64,000 nt of DNA from Micromonospora aurantiaca ATCC 27029 (GTDB lineage: Bacteria > Actinomycetota > Actinomycetes > Mycobacteriales > Micromonosporaceae). Both the position numbers and the translations under genes were made by a program. This document shows positions 7,041 through 16,433 of this stretch, one piece after another. Where the stretch lies: contig NC_014391.1 in NCBI RefSeq assembly GCF_000145235.1, positions 5,785,501 through 5,849,500 of the forward strand, read 5' to 3'. Below the pieces are notes generated by a model, which was not told the DNA's origin, did no database searches, and worked only from the letters and a program-made list of their open reading frames with translations. The number at the start of each line of letters is the position of its first letter. Within the stretch, counting starts at the first letter, position 1.

Positions 7041-9146
7041 TCACTCGCCCGGAGTGGACTTCGCGATCTGCATCAGGAACTCGATGTTGGTGCGGGACTG
7101 CTTGAGCCGGTCCAGCAGGAGGTCGAGCGCCGCCTGCGAGTCCAGCGAGTGCAGCACCTTGCGGAGCTTGTGGATGATCGCCAGCTCCTCCGGCGCGAGC
7201 AGGACCTCCTCCTTGCGGGTGCCGGAGGGGTTGATGTCGATCGCCGGGAAGACCCGCTTGTCGGCGATCTTCCGGTCCAGCTTCAGCTCGGCGTTACCCG
7301 TGCCCTTGAACTCCTCGAAGATGACCGTGTCCGCCATGGACCCGGTCTCCACCAGCGCGGTGGCGAGAATGGTCAGCGAACCGCCGTTCTCGATGTTGCG
7401 CGCCGCGCCGAGGAAGCGCTTGGGCGGGTAGAGCGCGGTGGAGTCGATACCACCCGACATGATCCGGCCGCTGGCCGGCGCCGCCAGGTTGTACGACCGC
7501 CCGAGCCGGGTCACCGAGTCGAGCAGCACGACCACGTCGTGGCCCAGCTCGACCAGGCGCTTCGCCCGCTCGATCGCCAGCTCCGCCACCGTGGTGTGGT
7601 CCTGCGGCGGACGGTCGAACGTGGCCGCGATGACCTCGCCCTTCACCGACCGCTGCATGTCGGTGACCTCTTCCGGCCGCTCGTCGACCAGCACCACCAT
7701 CAGGTGGCACTCCGGGTTGTTGCGGGTGATCGCGTTCGCGATCGCCTGCAGCACCATCGTCTTACCGGCCTTCGGCGGCGACACGATGAGCGCCCGCTGG
7801 CCCTTGCCGATCGGCATGACCAGGTCGATCACCCGGGTGGTGAGGATGTGCGGCTCGGTCTCCAGCCGCAGGCGCTCCTGCGGGTAGAGCGGCGTGAGCT
7901 TGTAGAACTCCGGCCGGCGCTTCGCCTCGTCCGGCTCCATCCCGTTGATGGTGTCCAGCCGGACCAGCGGGTTGTACTTGTCGCGCCGCTGCTCGCCGTC
8001 CCGTGCGGCCCGCACGGCGCCGGTGATCGCGTCACCGCGGCGCAGGCCGTACTTCTTGATCTGGGACATCGAGACGTACACGTCGTTCGGGCCGGCCAGG
8101 TAGCCGGTGGTCCGGACGAAGGCGTAGTTGTCGAGCACGTCGATGATGCCGGCGACCGGGACGAGCACGTCGTCCTCGCCGACCTGCGGCTCGCGACCGC
8201 CACCGCTCTCGCCCTCGCCCCGCTCGCCGCGGCCGCGGCGACGGTCCCGGAACCGGCTGCGCCGGCCCCGCCGGCCGCCGCCCTCGCCGTCGTCGTCGCC
8301 GTCGTTGTCCCGCTCGGCGCGCTGACCACGGTCGTTGCGGTCACCACGGTCGTTGCGGTCGTTACGGTCGCCGCCCCGGTCGTTCCGCTCGTTCCGGTCG
8401 TTGCGCTCGGCGCGCTCGCCCCGCTCGTTGCGGTCGCCACGCTCGGCCCGGTCGCCACGCTCGGCACGGTCACCACGGTCGTTGCGCTCACCACGGTCGT
8501 TGCGCTCACCGCGCTCGGCCCGATCACCGCCGCGCTCGCCACGGTCGGCCCGCTCGCCGCCACGCTCGGCGCCACGCTCGGCCCGGTCACCGCCGCGCTC
8601 ACGGCCCCGGCCCTCGTTGCGCTCACCGCGCTCGGCCCGGTCACCGCCACGCTCGGCGCGCTCACCGGTCTCGGCGGGCGCCTCCTCGGCGCGCGTCGTC
8701 TCGGCCGGACGCGCCTCGGTCGCCGGCGCCTCGGCCGGTCGCGCCTCGGTGGTCGCGGCGGCGGCCCGGCTGCGGCGACCACGGGTACGACCCTCGGTCA
8801 CCTCGGCGGCCGGCGCCTGCTCGGCGGGGCGTGCCTCGGCCCGCTCCTCACGGACCTCCGCGTGCACCTCCTCACGGGCGGGAGCGGACGCAGCCGCCAC
8901 CTCGGCTCGCGGTCGAGGGGTTCCGGCCGCGCCGCCCTGCTGCCGCTCGGTGATAGCACTGATCAGCTCGCCCTTGCGCATGCGAGCGGTACCAGAGATG
9001 CCGAGCGACGCGGCCAGGCTCTGCAGCTCCGGCAGCAGCATCGCCGACAGACCGGTGCCGCTCCGCCGGCGGCGCGTGGGGGCGGCGGTGGTGGCATCGC
9101 CAGCGACGTTGGAAACATCCGACGTCACGTCGGTGGTGTCGCTCAA
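7041..9146 (-). CDS. rho: Transcription termination factor Rho
   Basis: Hexameric RNA-dependent ATPase that ends untranslated transcripts. From the TTG at 9146 it has 701 residues, well above the ~420 of E. coli Rho. The N-terminal SAP-like RHO_N region is followed by a long, disordered, highly charged insert with repeated RGERND, RGDRAERGDR and NDRNERNDRGG units, typical of actinobacterial Rho. The RNA-binding domain and ATPase core are complete: P-loop SPPKAGKT (K462), Walker B VVVLLDSVTRLGRSYN, and the conserved C-terminal NPSGTRKEE. TTG is chosen because GGAAGGAA lies 5-7 nt upstream; an in-frame ATG at 9275 would add 43 unlikely residues. A strong hairpin follows the gene. Confidence 0.97.
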   Translation of the reverse strand: MSDTTDVTSDVSNVAGDATTAAPTRRRRSGTGLSAMLLPELQSLAASLGISGTARMRKGELISAITERQQGGAAGTPRPRAEVAAASAPAREEVHAEVREERAEARPAEQAPAAEVTEGRTRGRRSRAAAATTEARPAEAPATEARPAETTRAEEAPAETGERAERGGDRAERGERNEGRGRERGGDRAERGAERGGERADRGERGGDRAERGERNDRGERNDRGDRAERGDRAERGDRNERGERAERNDRNERNDRGGDRNDRNDRGDRNDRGQRAERDNDGDDDGEGGGRRGRRSRFRDRRRGRGERGEGESGGGREPQVGEDDVLVPVAGIIDVLDNYAFVRTTGYLAGPNDVYVSMSQIKKYGLRRGDAITGAVRAARDGEQRRDKYNPLVRLDTINGMEPDEAKRRPEFYKLTPLYPQERLRLETEPHILTTRVIDLVMPIGKGQRALIVSPPKAGKTMVLQAIANAITRNNPECHLMVVLVDERPEEVTDMQRSVKGEVIAATFDRPPQDHTTVAELAIERAKRLVELGHDVVVLLDSVTRLGRSYNLAAPASGRIMSGGIDSTALYPPKRFLGAARNIENGGSLTILATALVETGSMADTVIFEEFKGTGNAELKLDRKIADKRVFPAIDINPSGTRKEEVLLAPEELAIIHKLRKVLHSLDSQAALDLLLDRLKQSRTNIEFLMQIAKSTPGE

Positions 9147-9483
9147 TGGATTCCTTCCCTCGATAGGCCGGGGCTGCCCGGAGTCGTGGAACCAGGTGGC
9201 CGGGCGGCCTCGGTGCACCCGCCTCGCATGGACGCGTCGCGGGAGTCTGTGACACAGCAGCCGGTGGTTTCCCAACTCACCACCATCGGTGAGCAGGTCT
9301 CGCCGTCTGCGGCGACCTGTGGAAACTGCGGTGCGGCGTGGGCCTTGAGCAGGGGTGACGGGCTACCGCCGAGAGCTTCGGGGGTGCGCCGAACCGCAGG
9401 AAGATCGCATGCTTCGCGGCTGTGCTAGGTCTAGAGCGTAATCGCCTCGTCCGACCTGCGGCAACAGGGCCCCGCTCGGCGTG
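9147..9483 (-). promoter_or_regulatory. rho leader/promoter region with two tandem hairpins
   Basis: 337 nt between the thrB stop and the rho start, without a credible gene. Two adjacent small hairpins are visible: CTCACC/GGTGAG (9276-9293) and CAGGTCTCGCCG/CGGCGACCTG (9294-9319). A long structured leader would fit the known autoregulation of rho in other bacteria, but no specific element is recognised. Confidence 0.4.
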
Positions 9484-10386
9484 TCAAAGTCTACCCCGGA
9501 TGACCCGGGCACCGCTGACATCTATCGGCAACTCCCACCGGCGCCAATCTGTTCCCGCCTGGAATCCCGCCGGGACCTCGGAGAGCGCCAGCACCGTCGG
9601 CCCCGCCCCACTGACCACAGCCGCCACACCCGCCGCACGCAGCTCACCGACGAGCGCCGCCGTGGCGGGCATCCCCGGCGCCCGCTGCTCCTGGTGCAGC
9701 CGGTCGACGGTGGCCGGCAGCAGCAGCGCGGGATCAGCGGTCAGCGCGTGCACCAGCAGGGCCGCCCGGCCCGCGTTCGACGCCGCGTCGGCGTGCGGCA
9801 CGGTGGCGGGCAGCGCCGCCCGGGCCACCGAGGTCAGGCCGCGCTCGGCGGGCACGAACACGGTCGGGTGCACGGCCGGCGCCACCGGCAGCGAGACCGC
9901 CCGCGCGCCGCCCGGTTCGGTCCAGGCGATCGTGAAGCCGCCGAGCAGACAGGGAGCGACGTTGTCCGGGTGCCCCTCCAGCTCGGCCGCCAGTCGCAGC
10001 GCGGCGTCGTCGTCCATCCGCCGGTCGCCGTCGGCCACCAGCGCGCGGGCCGCCAGCACCCCGGCCACGATCGCCGCCGACGACGAGCCGAGCCCTCGGG
10101 CCTGCGGGATGCGGTTGACGCACTCCAGCGCCAGGCCGGCCGGCTGCGCGCCGAACGCGTCGAAGGTGGCCCGCATGGCGGTGACGATCAGGTGCCGCTC
10201 GTCCGACGGCAGCTCGCCGGCGCCCTCCCCGGTGACCGACACCCGTACGCCGCCGTCTGTCACCTCGGCCGTGACGTCGTCGTGGCGGCCGAGGGCCAAC
10301 CCGAGCGCGTCGAAGCCGGGGCCCAGGTTGGCGCTGGTCGCGGGCACCCGGACCCGCACCGGGCCGGGGGTGAATGTGGTCGGCAC
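9484..10386 (-). CDS. thrB: Homoserine kinase
   Basis: 300-residue GHMP kinase making O-phosphohomoserine from homoserine and ATP, the substrate of ThrC. The N-terminal VRVPATSANLGPGFDALGLA and the ATP loop ARGLGSSSAAIVAG are clear; length is normal. GTG start at 10386; the nearby upstream ATG is in another frame. In most actinobacteria thrB directly follows thrC. Here an RND pump, a deacetylase and an MFS exporter lie between them, about 6 kb, so thrB is probably transcribed from a separate promoter or with the MFS gene (64 nt upstream). Confidence 0.95.
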   Translation of the reverse strand: MPTTFTPGPVRVRVPATSANLGPGFDALGLALGRHDDVTAEVTDGGVRVSVTGEGAGELPSDERHLIVTAMRATFDAFGAQPAGLALECVNRIPQARGLGSSSAAIVAGVLAARALVADGDRRMDDDAALRLAAELEGHPDNVAPCLLGGFTIAWTEPGGARAVSLPVAPAVHPTVFVPAERGLTSVARAALPATVPHADAASNAGRAALLVHALTADPALLLPATVDRLHQEQRAPGMPATAALVGELRAAGVAAVVSGAGPTVLALSEVPAGFQAGTDWRRWELPIDVSGARVIRGRL

Positions 10387-10450
10387 CGGCTCATGCTAGG
10401 ACGTCACCCCGACAGCCCGGCCGGACCGCCCGGAGCGTGGGACCGGCGTG

Positions 10451-11695
10451 TCAGGCGGCGCGCTCGGGGGCCGGCGCGTCGACCGGGTCGGTGAGCGAGA
10501 GCCGCCGGGTGGCGAACCGCCAGCCGATCGCGTACACGACGGTGACCAGGCCGCAGCCGGCCAGCACGGTGCGCTCGTCCACCCGGTCCACCACGAGCGC
10601 CACCACGAGCTGGCTCACCGCGATGGCGAGCGTCGCCAGCATCATGTCGGTGGCGAAGACCCGGCCGCGCAGCCGGTCCGGCACCTCGCCCTGCAACGCG
10701 TAGTTGGACAGCACCCAGTTGCTGCCGCCGCCCAGGTGGGCCAGGAACACCAGGACCAGCACCAGCGGGAACCAGGTCACCACCGAGGCGCCCAGGTAGG
10801 CCAGGCCGTACAACGACATGGACAGTGCCAGGCCGGTGAGCAGCCAGGCCCTGTTGCTCAGCACCCGGCGCATCATGATCGGGCCGACCAGGGCTCCGGC
10901 GCCGCGGGCGGCGAAGAGCAGCCCGGCGCCGACCGCGCCCACCCCGTACACCCCGGCGAGCAGCGGGAAGACGGTGAGCACGCCGTTGCCCAGGCCGACC
11001 GCCGACTTGACCGTGACCAGCGCCAGCACGCGCGGGCGGTGGGCGATGTAGCGCAGCGCCTCGCGGATCGCCGCCCAGGTGCGCGGCACCGTCGCCGCCG
11101 GGTCGCGCGGCGCCTGCAACGGCCGGCGGATCAGCGCGGCCAGGCCCGCGGCGGCGACCAGGCCGACTGCCGCCACCCAGAAGCTGGCGTACGGGCCCGC
11201 GACGGCGCTCAGGATGCCGCCGAGCGAGGCCCCGACCACAGTCATCGTGCCCCACGCCGAGCCGGCGACCGCGTTGCCCGCGGCCAGGTCCTCCGGGTCG
11301 ACCACGTTCGGCAGCGCGGCCTGGGCAGCGGGCGAGTAGAACGCCTTCGCCACCGCCACCAGCGCGATCGCCGCCAGCGCCAGCCAGGCCGTGCCGGCGC
11401 TGCGCACGCCGAGCAGCAGCAGCACACCGGCCAGCGCGCCCACGTTCGCCACCATCATCACCTTGCGGCGGTCGAACCGGTCGGCGATCGTTCCGGCGTA
11501 CGGGAGCAGCAACGCGGTCGTGCCGGTGTCCACCGCCAGCACCAGCGCGCCCCAGACACCGCTGCCGGTCAGGTCGGGCAGCAGCACCAGCAACGGCACC
11601 ATGACGAACCAGTCCGCGCCGAAGACCACCAGCTCGGCGAGGAACAGATGGCGGAAGTCGCGGTTGCGGACGAGGACCGAGAGGGTGGGTGACAC
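10451..11695 (-). CDS. MFS exporter (MFS_3/EntS-like)
   Basis: 414-residue inner-membrane transporter with about 12 hydrophobic segments. The loop motif GTIADRFDRRKVM (between the second and third helices) is the major facilitator signature; the profile is that of the MFS_3 group, which includes siderophore and drug exporters. GTG start at 11695, only 9 nt after the stop of the upstream polysaccharide deacetylase, so the two are likely co-transcribed. Substrate cannot be told from sequence. It ends with a short hydrophilic tail. Confidence 0.85.
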   Translation of the reverse strand: MSPTLSVLVRNRDFRHLFLAELVVFGADWFVMVPLLVLLPDLTGSGVWGALVLAVDTGTTALLLPYAGTIADRFDRRKVMMVANVGALAGVLLLLGVRSAGTAWLALAAIALVAVAKAFYSPAAQAALPNVVDPEDLAAGNAVAGSAWGTMTVVGASLGGILSAVAGPYASFWVAAVGLVAAAGLAALIRRPLQAPRDPAATVPRTWAAIREALRYIAHRPRVLALVTVKSAVGLGNGVLTVFPLLAGVYGVGAVGAGLLFAARGAGALVGPIMMRRVLSNRAWLLTGLALSMSLYGLAYLGASVVTWFPLVLVLVFLAHLGGGSNWVLSNYALQGEVPDRLRGRVFATDMMLATLAIAVSQLVVALVVDRVDERTVLAGCGLVTVVYAIGWRFATRRLSLTDPVDAPAPERAA

Positions 11696-11704
11696 GCGGG
11701 CACC

Positions 11705-12526
11705 CTACCGGGCCGCCCCGGGCGCGGCAGCGCGGCGCAGCAGGTCGGAGACCGTGACGAAGGTGTATCCCCGGGCCCGCAGACCGCCGATCATGTCGGG
11801 CAGGCCGCGGAGCGCGACGAGCCGGCCGTCGTTGCCGACGTCGTGGCCGAGCACTATCGTGCCGGGGCGCACGTCGGCGACGATGCGCCGGGCGTGCCCG
11901 GCCGGGTCGTGCGGGAACTCGCTCTCGACCATCTGGAGCGTCCAGAGCACCAGGCGGTAGCCCAGCCGGGCCGACGCGTACAGCACCGACCCGCCGAGGT
12001 GCCCCCAGGGCGGGCGGAGCAGCCGGGGCGCCGAGCCGGTGGCCGCCGTGATCGCGTCGTGGCTGCGGCGCAGGTCGTCGTAGACCGTCGCGGCGTCCAT
12101 CCGGGCCAGGTCGCGGTGCGCCCAGCTGTGGTTGCCGACCTCGTGGGCGTCCATCCGGCCGCGGACCAGCGCGGCGTGCTCGCGGGCCCGCTCACCGACC
12201 AGGAAGAAGGTGGCCGGGACGCGGTGCTCGGCGAGCGTGTCGAGCACCATCGGGGTCCACTGTGGGCGGGGACCGTCGTCGAAGGTGAGCGCCACCAGGG
12301 GCTCTTCGGTGCGTACCCCCCAGACGACCTGCACCCCGCCGGTGCCGACGTCCTGATGGCGGTTGCCGAGCGTGGCGCTCGCCGGGCCGCCCGCGATCGG
12401 GAGCCTCCGATCGGCCACCCAGGTGCTCTCGGCGGTCGCGAACGAGCCGACCACGGCCCCGCCGAGCAGCAGCGCGGAGCGGCGCAGCACGGTGCGCCGA
12501 TCCCACCGGCCCGCTCCCCCCGCCAT
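11705..12526 (-). CDS. Exported polysaccharide (peptidoglycan/chitin) deacetylase
   Basis: 273-residue carbohydrate esterase family 4 protein that removes N-acetyl groups from a glycan, probably in the wall. The N-terminus DRRTVLRRSALLLGG looks like a twin-arginine signal. The NodB-domain motifs are all present: TFDDGP (metal-binding and catalytic Asp), NHSWAH (metal His pair), RPPWG, and VLGHD near the end. ATG start at 12526 preceded by GGGGGTG. The downstream MFS gene starts 9 nt after its stop. Deacetylation by such enzymes can protect wall glycans from lysozyme; which polymer is used here is not known. Confidence 0.88.
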   Translation of the reverse strand: MAGGAGRWDRRTVLRRSALLLGGAVVGSFATAESTWVADRRLPIAGGPASATLGNRHQDVGTGGVQVVWGVRTEEPLVALTFDDGPRPQWTPMVLDTLAEHRVPATFFLVGERAREHAALVRGRMDAHEVGNHSWAHRDLARMDAATVYDDLRRSHDAITAATGSAPRLLRPPWGHLGGSVLYASARLGYRLVLWTLQMVESEFPHDPAGHARRIVADVRPGTIVLGHDVGNDGRLVALRGLPDMIGGLRARGYTFVTVSDLLRRAAAPGAAR

Positions 12527-12608
12527 CGCACCCCCGAACCGAAAGTAGGCAGCAGCTCACTGAGCGTACCGCCCGGCGCGGTTCGGGTGTGTCCCGCACG
12601 CCGAGGTG

Positions 12609-12639
12609 CCGGGAGGGGCCCGCGCGGGGCCCCTCCCGG
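12609..12639. terminator. Perfect hairpin after the RND pump gene
   Basis: CCGGGAGGGGCCC (12609-12621) pairs fully with GGGCCCCTCCCGG (12627-12639) around a 5-nt loop, 4 nt after the RND stop on the minus strand. Confidence 0.85.
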
Positions 12640-12643
12640 TCCG

Positions 12644-15600
12644 TCACTCGGTCGGCGGGAGCGGCGACTGGCGGCTCTTGGGCAGGCGGAGCACCTCGAA
12701 CTGGTCGGTGCCGTCGACCAGCGCGCCCGACGGGCGGGTCGGCGGCGGCGCCACCACGCCCCGTTCCTCGGCGCGCTCCCCGCCGCCGACCGCCACCGGC
12801 ACCGGGTCCGGCTCCGGCTGCGGCTCGACCGGCTCGGGAGCGCCGCCCCGCCGCCGGTTCCGGAACGAGCCCTTGGTGTGCTCGACCATCGTGTAGAGCG
12901 TCGGCACCAGCACCAGCGTCAGCAGCGTCGAGCTGAGCAGGCCGCCGATCACCACGATCGCCAGCGGCTTGGAGATGAAGCCGCCCTCGCCGGTCAGGCC
13001 GAGCGCCATCGGCAGCAACGCGAAGATGGTGGCGACGGCGGTCATCAGGATGGGCCGCAGGCGGCGCCGGCCGCCCTCCACCACGGCCTCGGTCACGTCC
13101 ATGCCCTGGGCCCGGTACTGGTTGATCAGGTCGAGCAGCACGATCGCGTTCGTCACCACGATGCCGACGAGCATGAGCACGCCGATCAGCGCCGGCACAC
13201 CCAGCGGCGTACCGGTGACCAGCAGCAGCCCGATCGCGCCGGTCGCGGCGAACGGCACCGAGATCAGCAGGATCAGCGCCTGGGTCAGGCTGCGGAACGT
13301 CGCCACCATGATCAGGAAGACGATCGCGATGGCGGCCAGCACCGCGAGGCCGAGGTCCGCGAACGCGTCGGCCTGGTCGGCGCTGACGCCGCCGATCACG
13401 TACGTGGCGCCCGGCACGTCCAGCGCGTCCAGCCGCTTCTGCAGCTCCTGCGTCGTGGCGCCGAGGTTCGAGCCGGTCGCCGTACCGGTGACCGAAACGC
13501 TGCGCTCCCCGTCGATCCGGGTCACCTGCTGCGGGCCGTCGACCTGCTCGACGTCCGCGATCGCGTCCAGCGGCACCGCGCCGACCCGCAGCGCCCGCAG
13601 CTCGTCGACGGTCAGCGGCGGCCGGGCACCGCTGCTCAGCACCACGCTCTGCGCCGTACCGTCGAGCGTCACCTGCCCGAGCGGCGCTCCCCGGTACGTC
13701 TGCGCGACGAGCTGCCCGACGGCCGCCTCGGTGAGACCCGCGCGGGCCGCGGCCACCCGGTCCACAGTCACCTCGACGCGCGGCACCTGGGTGGCCAGGC
13801 TGCTGGTGACGTCCTCCACGCCCGGCGTGCCGGCCATCGCGCCCCGTACCGCCTCGGCCGCCCGGGTCAGCGTCTCCTGGTCGGCGGCCTGCACGACCAC
13901 CTCGACCTGGTTGGCGGAGGCGTTCTGCCCGCCGCCGAACGTCAACTCGCCGACCTCCGGGCCGAGCGCGTCGAACTCCTTGCGCAGGCCCTGCCGTACC
14001 GTCGCGGCGTCGGTGTCGTCGGACAGCGACAGCGACCAGGTGGCCTGGTCACTGCCGCCGCCGGCGAAGGGATTGTCCCCACCACCGGCGCTGACCTGGT
14101 AGGTCTCCACCCCCGGGGTACGCCGCAGCACCTCCTCGACCCGGGCGGCGGCCCGGTCGGTGCCGGCGAGCGAGGTGCCGGCCGGCATCTCCTGCCGGAT
14201 GGCGAGCGTGTCCTGGCCGGAGTCGTCCAGGAAGTTCGTCTCCAGCTTCTGCGCCAGGCCGAACGTGCCCAGGAGCACCAGCAGGCCCAGGCCCACAGTG
14301 GCCCAGCGGGTCTTCCGCGAGCGGGTGGCGAAGTCGATCACCGGCAGGTACGCCCGCTGCAACGGGTTGCGCAGCTCCTTCTCCTCGGCGGCGCGCCGGG
14401 CGGCGGCGTCGTCCGCACCGCCGCGCGGCCGCAGGAACCAGTACGCCAGCACCGGGATGACGGTCAGCGACACCAGCAGCGAGGCGAGCAGCGCCACCGT
14501 CACGGTGATCGCGAACGGGGCGAACAGCTGCCCGACGAAGCCGCCCACCAGGGCGATCGGCGCGAACACGGCGACAGTGGTGAGCGTGGACGCGGTCACC
14601 GCGCCGGCCACCTCGCGGACCGCGGTGAGGATCGCGTCCCGCTTCGGTTCGCCGTACTCCAGATGGCGTTTGATGTTCTCCAGCACCACGATGGAGTCGT
14701 CCACCACCCGCCCGACCGCGATGGTCAACGCGCCGAGGGTGAGCAGGTTCAGCGAGTAGTCGCCGGACCAGAGCACGATCAGCGCGACCAGCACCGACAG
14801 CGGGATGGACACCGCGGTGACCACCGTGGAACGCACCGACAGCAGGAACACCAGGATCACCACGACCGCCATGACCAGGCCGAGCAGGCCCTCGGTGGTC
14901 AGGCTCTCGATCGACCGCTCGACGAACGGCGCCTGGTCGAAGACCACAGTCAGCTCGGCGCCCGCGGCGTCACCCAGCTCGTCCAGCCGGTCCCGGATGT
15001 CGTGCGAGATGTCGACCGCGTTGCCGTCCGGCGCGGCGGTCACCGCGATGCCGAGGCTGGGCTTGCCGTTGGTCCGGGTCAGCGAGGTGGCGGGGGCGAG
15101 CTGCTGCTCCACGGCGGCCACGTCGCCGAGGCGTACCGGGGCGGCGGGAGCCGTGGTCAGCACGATGCCGCGCAGGTCGTCGACGGTCCGGATCGGCGTG
15201 CCCACCTGCACCGGCAGCGACCGGTCGCCGTCGGCGAGCGCACCGGCCGGCACGGCCACGCCGTTGCTCTTGAGTGCCGACGCGATGGCGGTCGGCGCCA
15301 CCTTGGCGGCGGCCAGCTTCGCCGGGTCCGGCGTGATCGTCACGACCTGGTTGCGGGCGCCGGTGACGTCCACCGAGCGGACGCCGTCCAGCGCCTCCAG
15401 CTCTGGTACGACGGCGCTGCGCAGCTTCTCCGCCAGCGCCCGCTCGTCGCCGTCACCGGTCGCGGCGACCACCACTGCGGGCAGGTCGTCGGTGCTACCG
15501 GCGATCACCTGCGGGTCGACGCCCTCGGGGAGCTGGGAGTCGATCCGGTTGAGCGCGGTCTCCATCTTGTTGACCACGTCGTCCAGGTCGGTGCCGAACT

Positions 15601-15889
15601 CGTACTGCACCTGGACCGTGGCCGCGCCCTCGCGCGAGGTCGAGGTGACCTTGTCGAGGCCCGGGATGCCCTGGAGGCTGTTCTCGATCGGCTCGGCGAC
15701 CTGGGATTCCACGATCTCCGGCGCGGCGCCCGGGTACGTCGCCACGATGAACGCGGCGGGGAACTCCAGCGACGGCAGGAGCTGCTGCTTCAGCGACGGC
15801 ACGGCGAACAGGCCGAAGGCCGTGGTCACCAACGCGACGAGGGCGATCAGCCCCCGGTTGGCGAGGCTGAATCTGGCGAGCAGCGACAT
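12644..15889 (-). CDS. HAE1-type RND efflux transporter
   Basis: 1081-residue AcrB/SwrC-like inner-membrane pump with the duplicated plan of this family: one helix, a large extracytoplasmic domain, six helices, then the same again. The TM4 motif VGRVVDDSIVVLENI (residues about 392-406) holds the paired Asp (397, 398) that carry protons in AcrB. The C-terminal tail after about residue 1010 is long, Pro/Glu-rich and cytoplasmic. No membrane-fusion protein or outer channel is encoded nearby; actinobacteria lack an outer membrane, so it may work alone, as suggested for SwrC. ATG at 15889 with AGGAG upstream. Lies between thrC and the deacetylase on the same strand. Confidence 0.9.
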   Translation of the reverse strand: MSLLARFSLANRGLIALVALVTTAFGLFAVPSLKQQLLPSLEFPAAFIVATYPGAAPEIVESQVAEPIENSLQGIPGLDKVTSTSREGAATVQVQYEFGTDLDDVVNKMETALNRIDSQLPEGVDPQVIAGSTDDLPAVVVAATGDGDERALAEKLRSAVVPELEALDGVRSVDVTGARNQVVTITPDPAKLAAAKVAPTAIASALKSNGVAVPAGALADGDRSLPVQVGTPIRTVDDLRGIVLTTAPAAPVRLGDVAAVEQQLAPATSLTRTNGKPSLGIAVTAAPDGNAVDISHDIRDRLDELGDAAGAELTVVFDQAPFVERSIESLTTEGLLGLVMAVVVILVFLLSVRSTVVTAVSIPLSVLVALIVLWSGDYSLNLLTLGALTIAVGRVVDDSIVVLENIKRHLEYGEPKRDAILTAVREVAGAVTASTLTTVAVFAPIALVGGFVGQLFAPFAITVTVALLASLLVSLTVIPVLAYWFLRPRGGADDAAARRAAEEKELRNPLQRAYLPVIDFATRSRKTRWATVGLGLLVLLGTFGLAQKLETNFLDDSGQDTLAIRQEMPAGTSLAGTDRAAARVEEVLRRTPGVETYQVSAGGGDNPFAGGGSDQATWSLSLSDDTDAATVRQGLRKEFDALGPEVGELTFGGGQNASANQVEVVVQAADQETLTRAAEAVRGAMAGTPGVEDVTSSLATQVPRVEVTVDRVAAARAGLTEAAVGQLVAQTYRGAPLGQVTLDGTAQSVVLSSGARPPLTVDELRALRVGAVPLDAIADVEQVDGPQQVTRIDGERSVSVTGTATGSNLGATTQELQKRLDALDVPGATYVIGGVSADQADAFADLGLAVLAAIAIVFLIMVATFRSLTQALILLISVPFAATGAIGLLLVTGTPLGVPALIGVLMLVGIVVTNAIVLLDLINQYRAQGMDVTEAVVEGGRRRLRPILMTAVATIFALLPMALGLTGEGGFISKPLAIVVIGGLLSSTLLTLVLVPTLYTMVEHTKGSFRNRRRGGAPEPVEPQPEPDPVPVAVGGGERAEERGVVAPPPTRPSGALVDGTDQFEVLRLPKSRQSPLPPTE

Positions 15890-16433
15890 CGGCGTTACTC
15901 ACTCCTGAAGAGGTGTCCGGCGGGGGTGTCTGAGTCTGCCGCACGCCCCGACACTCCCGGCATCCGCCCCAGCCGATGACACTTCCGCGCTCGGGGGTCG
16001 CCCGTGCCCGCCTTGATCGACACCAGCTCGCCGAAGTGGCTGCATTCCACCCACTCCGACCCGCGACCTCCCCGAGCTGGTGTCGATCAAGCACGACGCC
16101 GGGAGCGCGGACGCGCGAGGCGAGCGGGGATGCCCTCCGTCGGGCCGACCCGCCACCTCCTCACCCTTGATCGACTCCATTTCGCCGAAGGGGCTGCATC
16201 CCACACACCCCGATCCCGCCACCTCCCCGAGCTGGAGTGGATCAGGACGGGGGATGCCACCACCTCCCCGAGCTGGTGCAGATCGGGGGATGCCGTCACC
16301 TCCCCCAAGTGAGGTCCGGCAGAGGAAGCGCGGAGGCCCGCGAGGTCCAGCGGAGTGCGTCGCCCGAGGCACCCCGGACGGAGGTGTGAATCGGGGCCGG
16401 GCAAGGCCCGGGGAAGCCGCGGGGACGGAGCGA
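15890..16433. repeat. Alternating inverted-repeat array between thrC and RND gene
   Basis: 544 nt without a credible gene. Copies of one ~27-39-nt motif occur in both orientations: forward at 16012-16050 and 16166-16204 (CTTGATCGAC...CTGCAT.CCAC), reverse at 16065-16091, 16219-16246, 16261-16284 and, partly, 16297-16319 (CACCTCCCCGAGCTGG.G..GATC). The first pair has 19-bp perfect arms (16012-16030 with 16073-16091). Spacing is irregular. A short hairpin at 16397-16411 (CCGGGC/GCCCGG) may terminate thrC. The promoter of the RND gene should lie at the low-coordinate end. Confidence 0.75.

Noticed and set aside
8335..9252. SPRSLRSPRSAR-type repeat protein opposite rho
   Set aside because: It is the antisense reading of the charged repeat insert in Rho; no start signals or homology.
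15977..16320. Possible CRISPR array
   Set aside because: Repeats alternate in orientation, vary in length and have irregular spacing; no cas genes.
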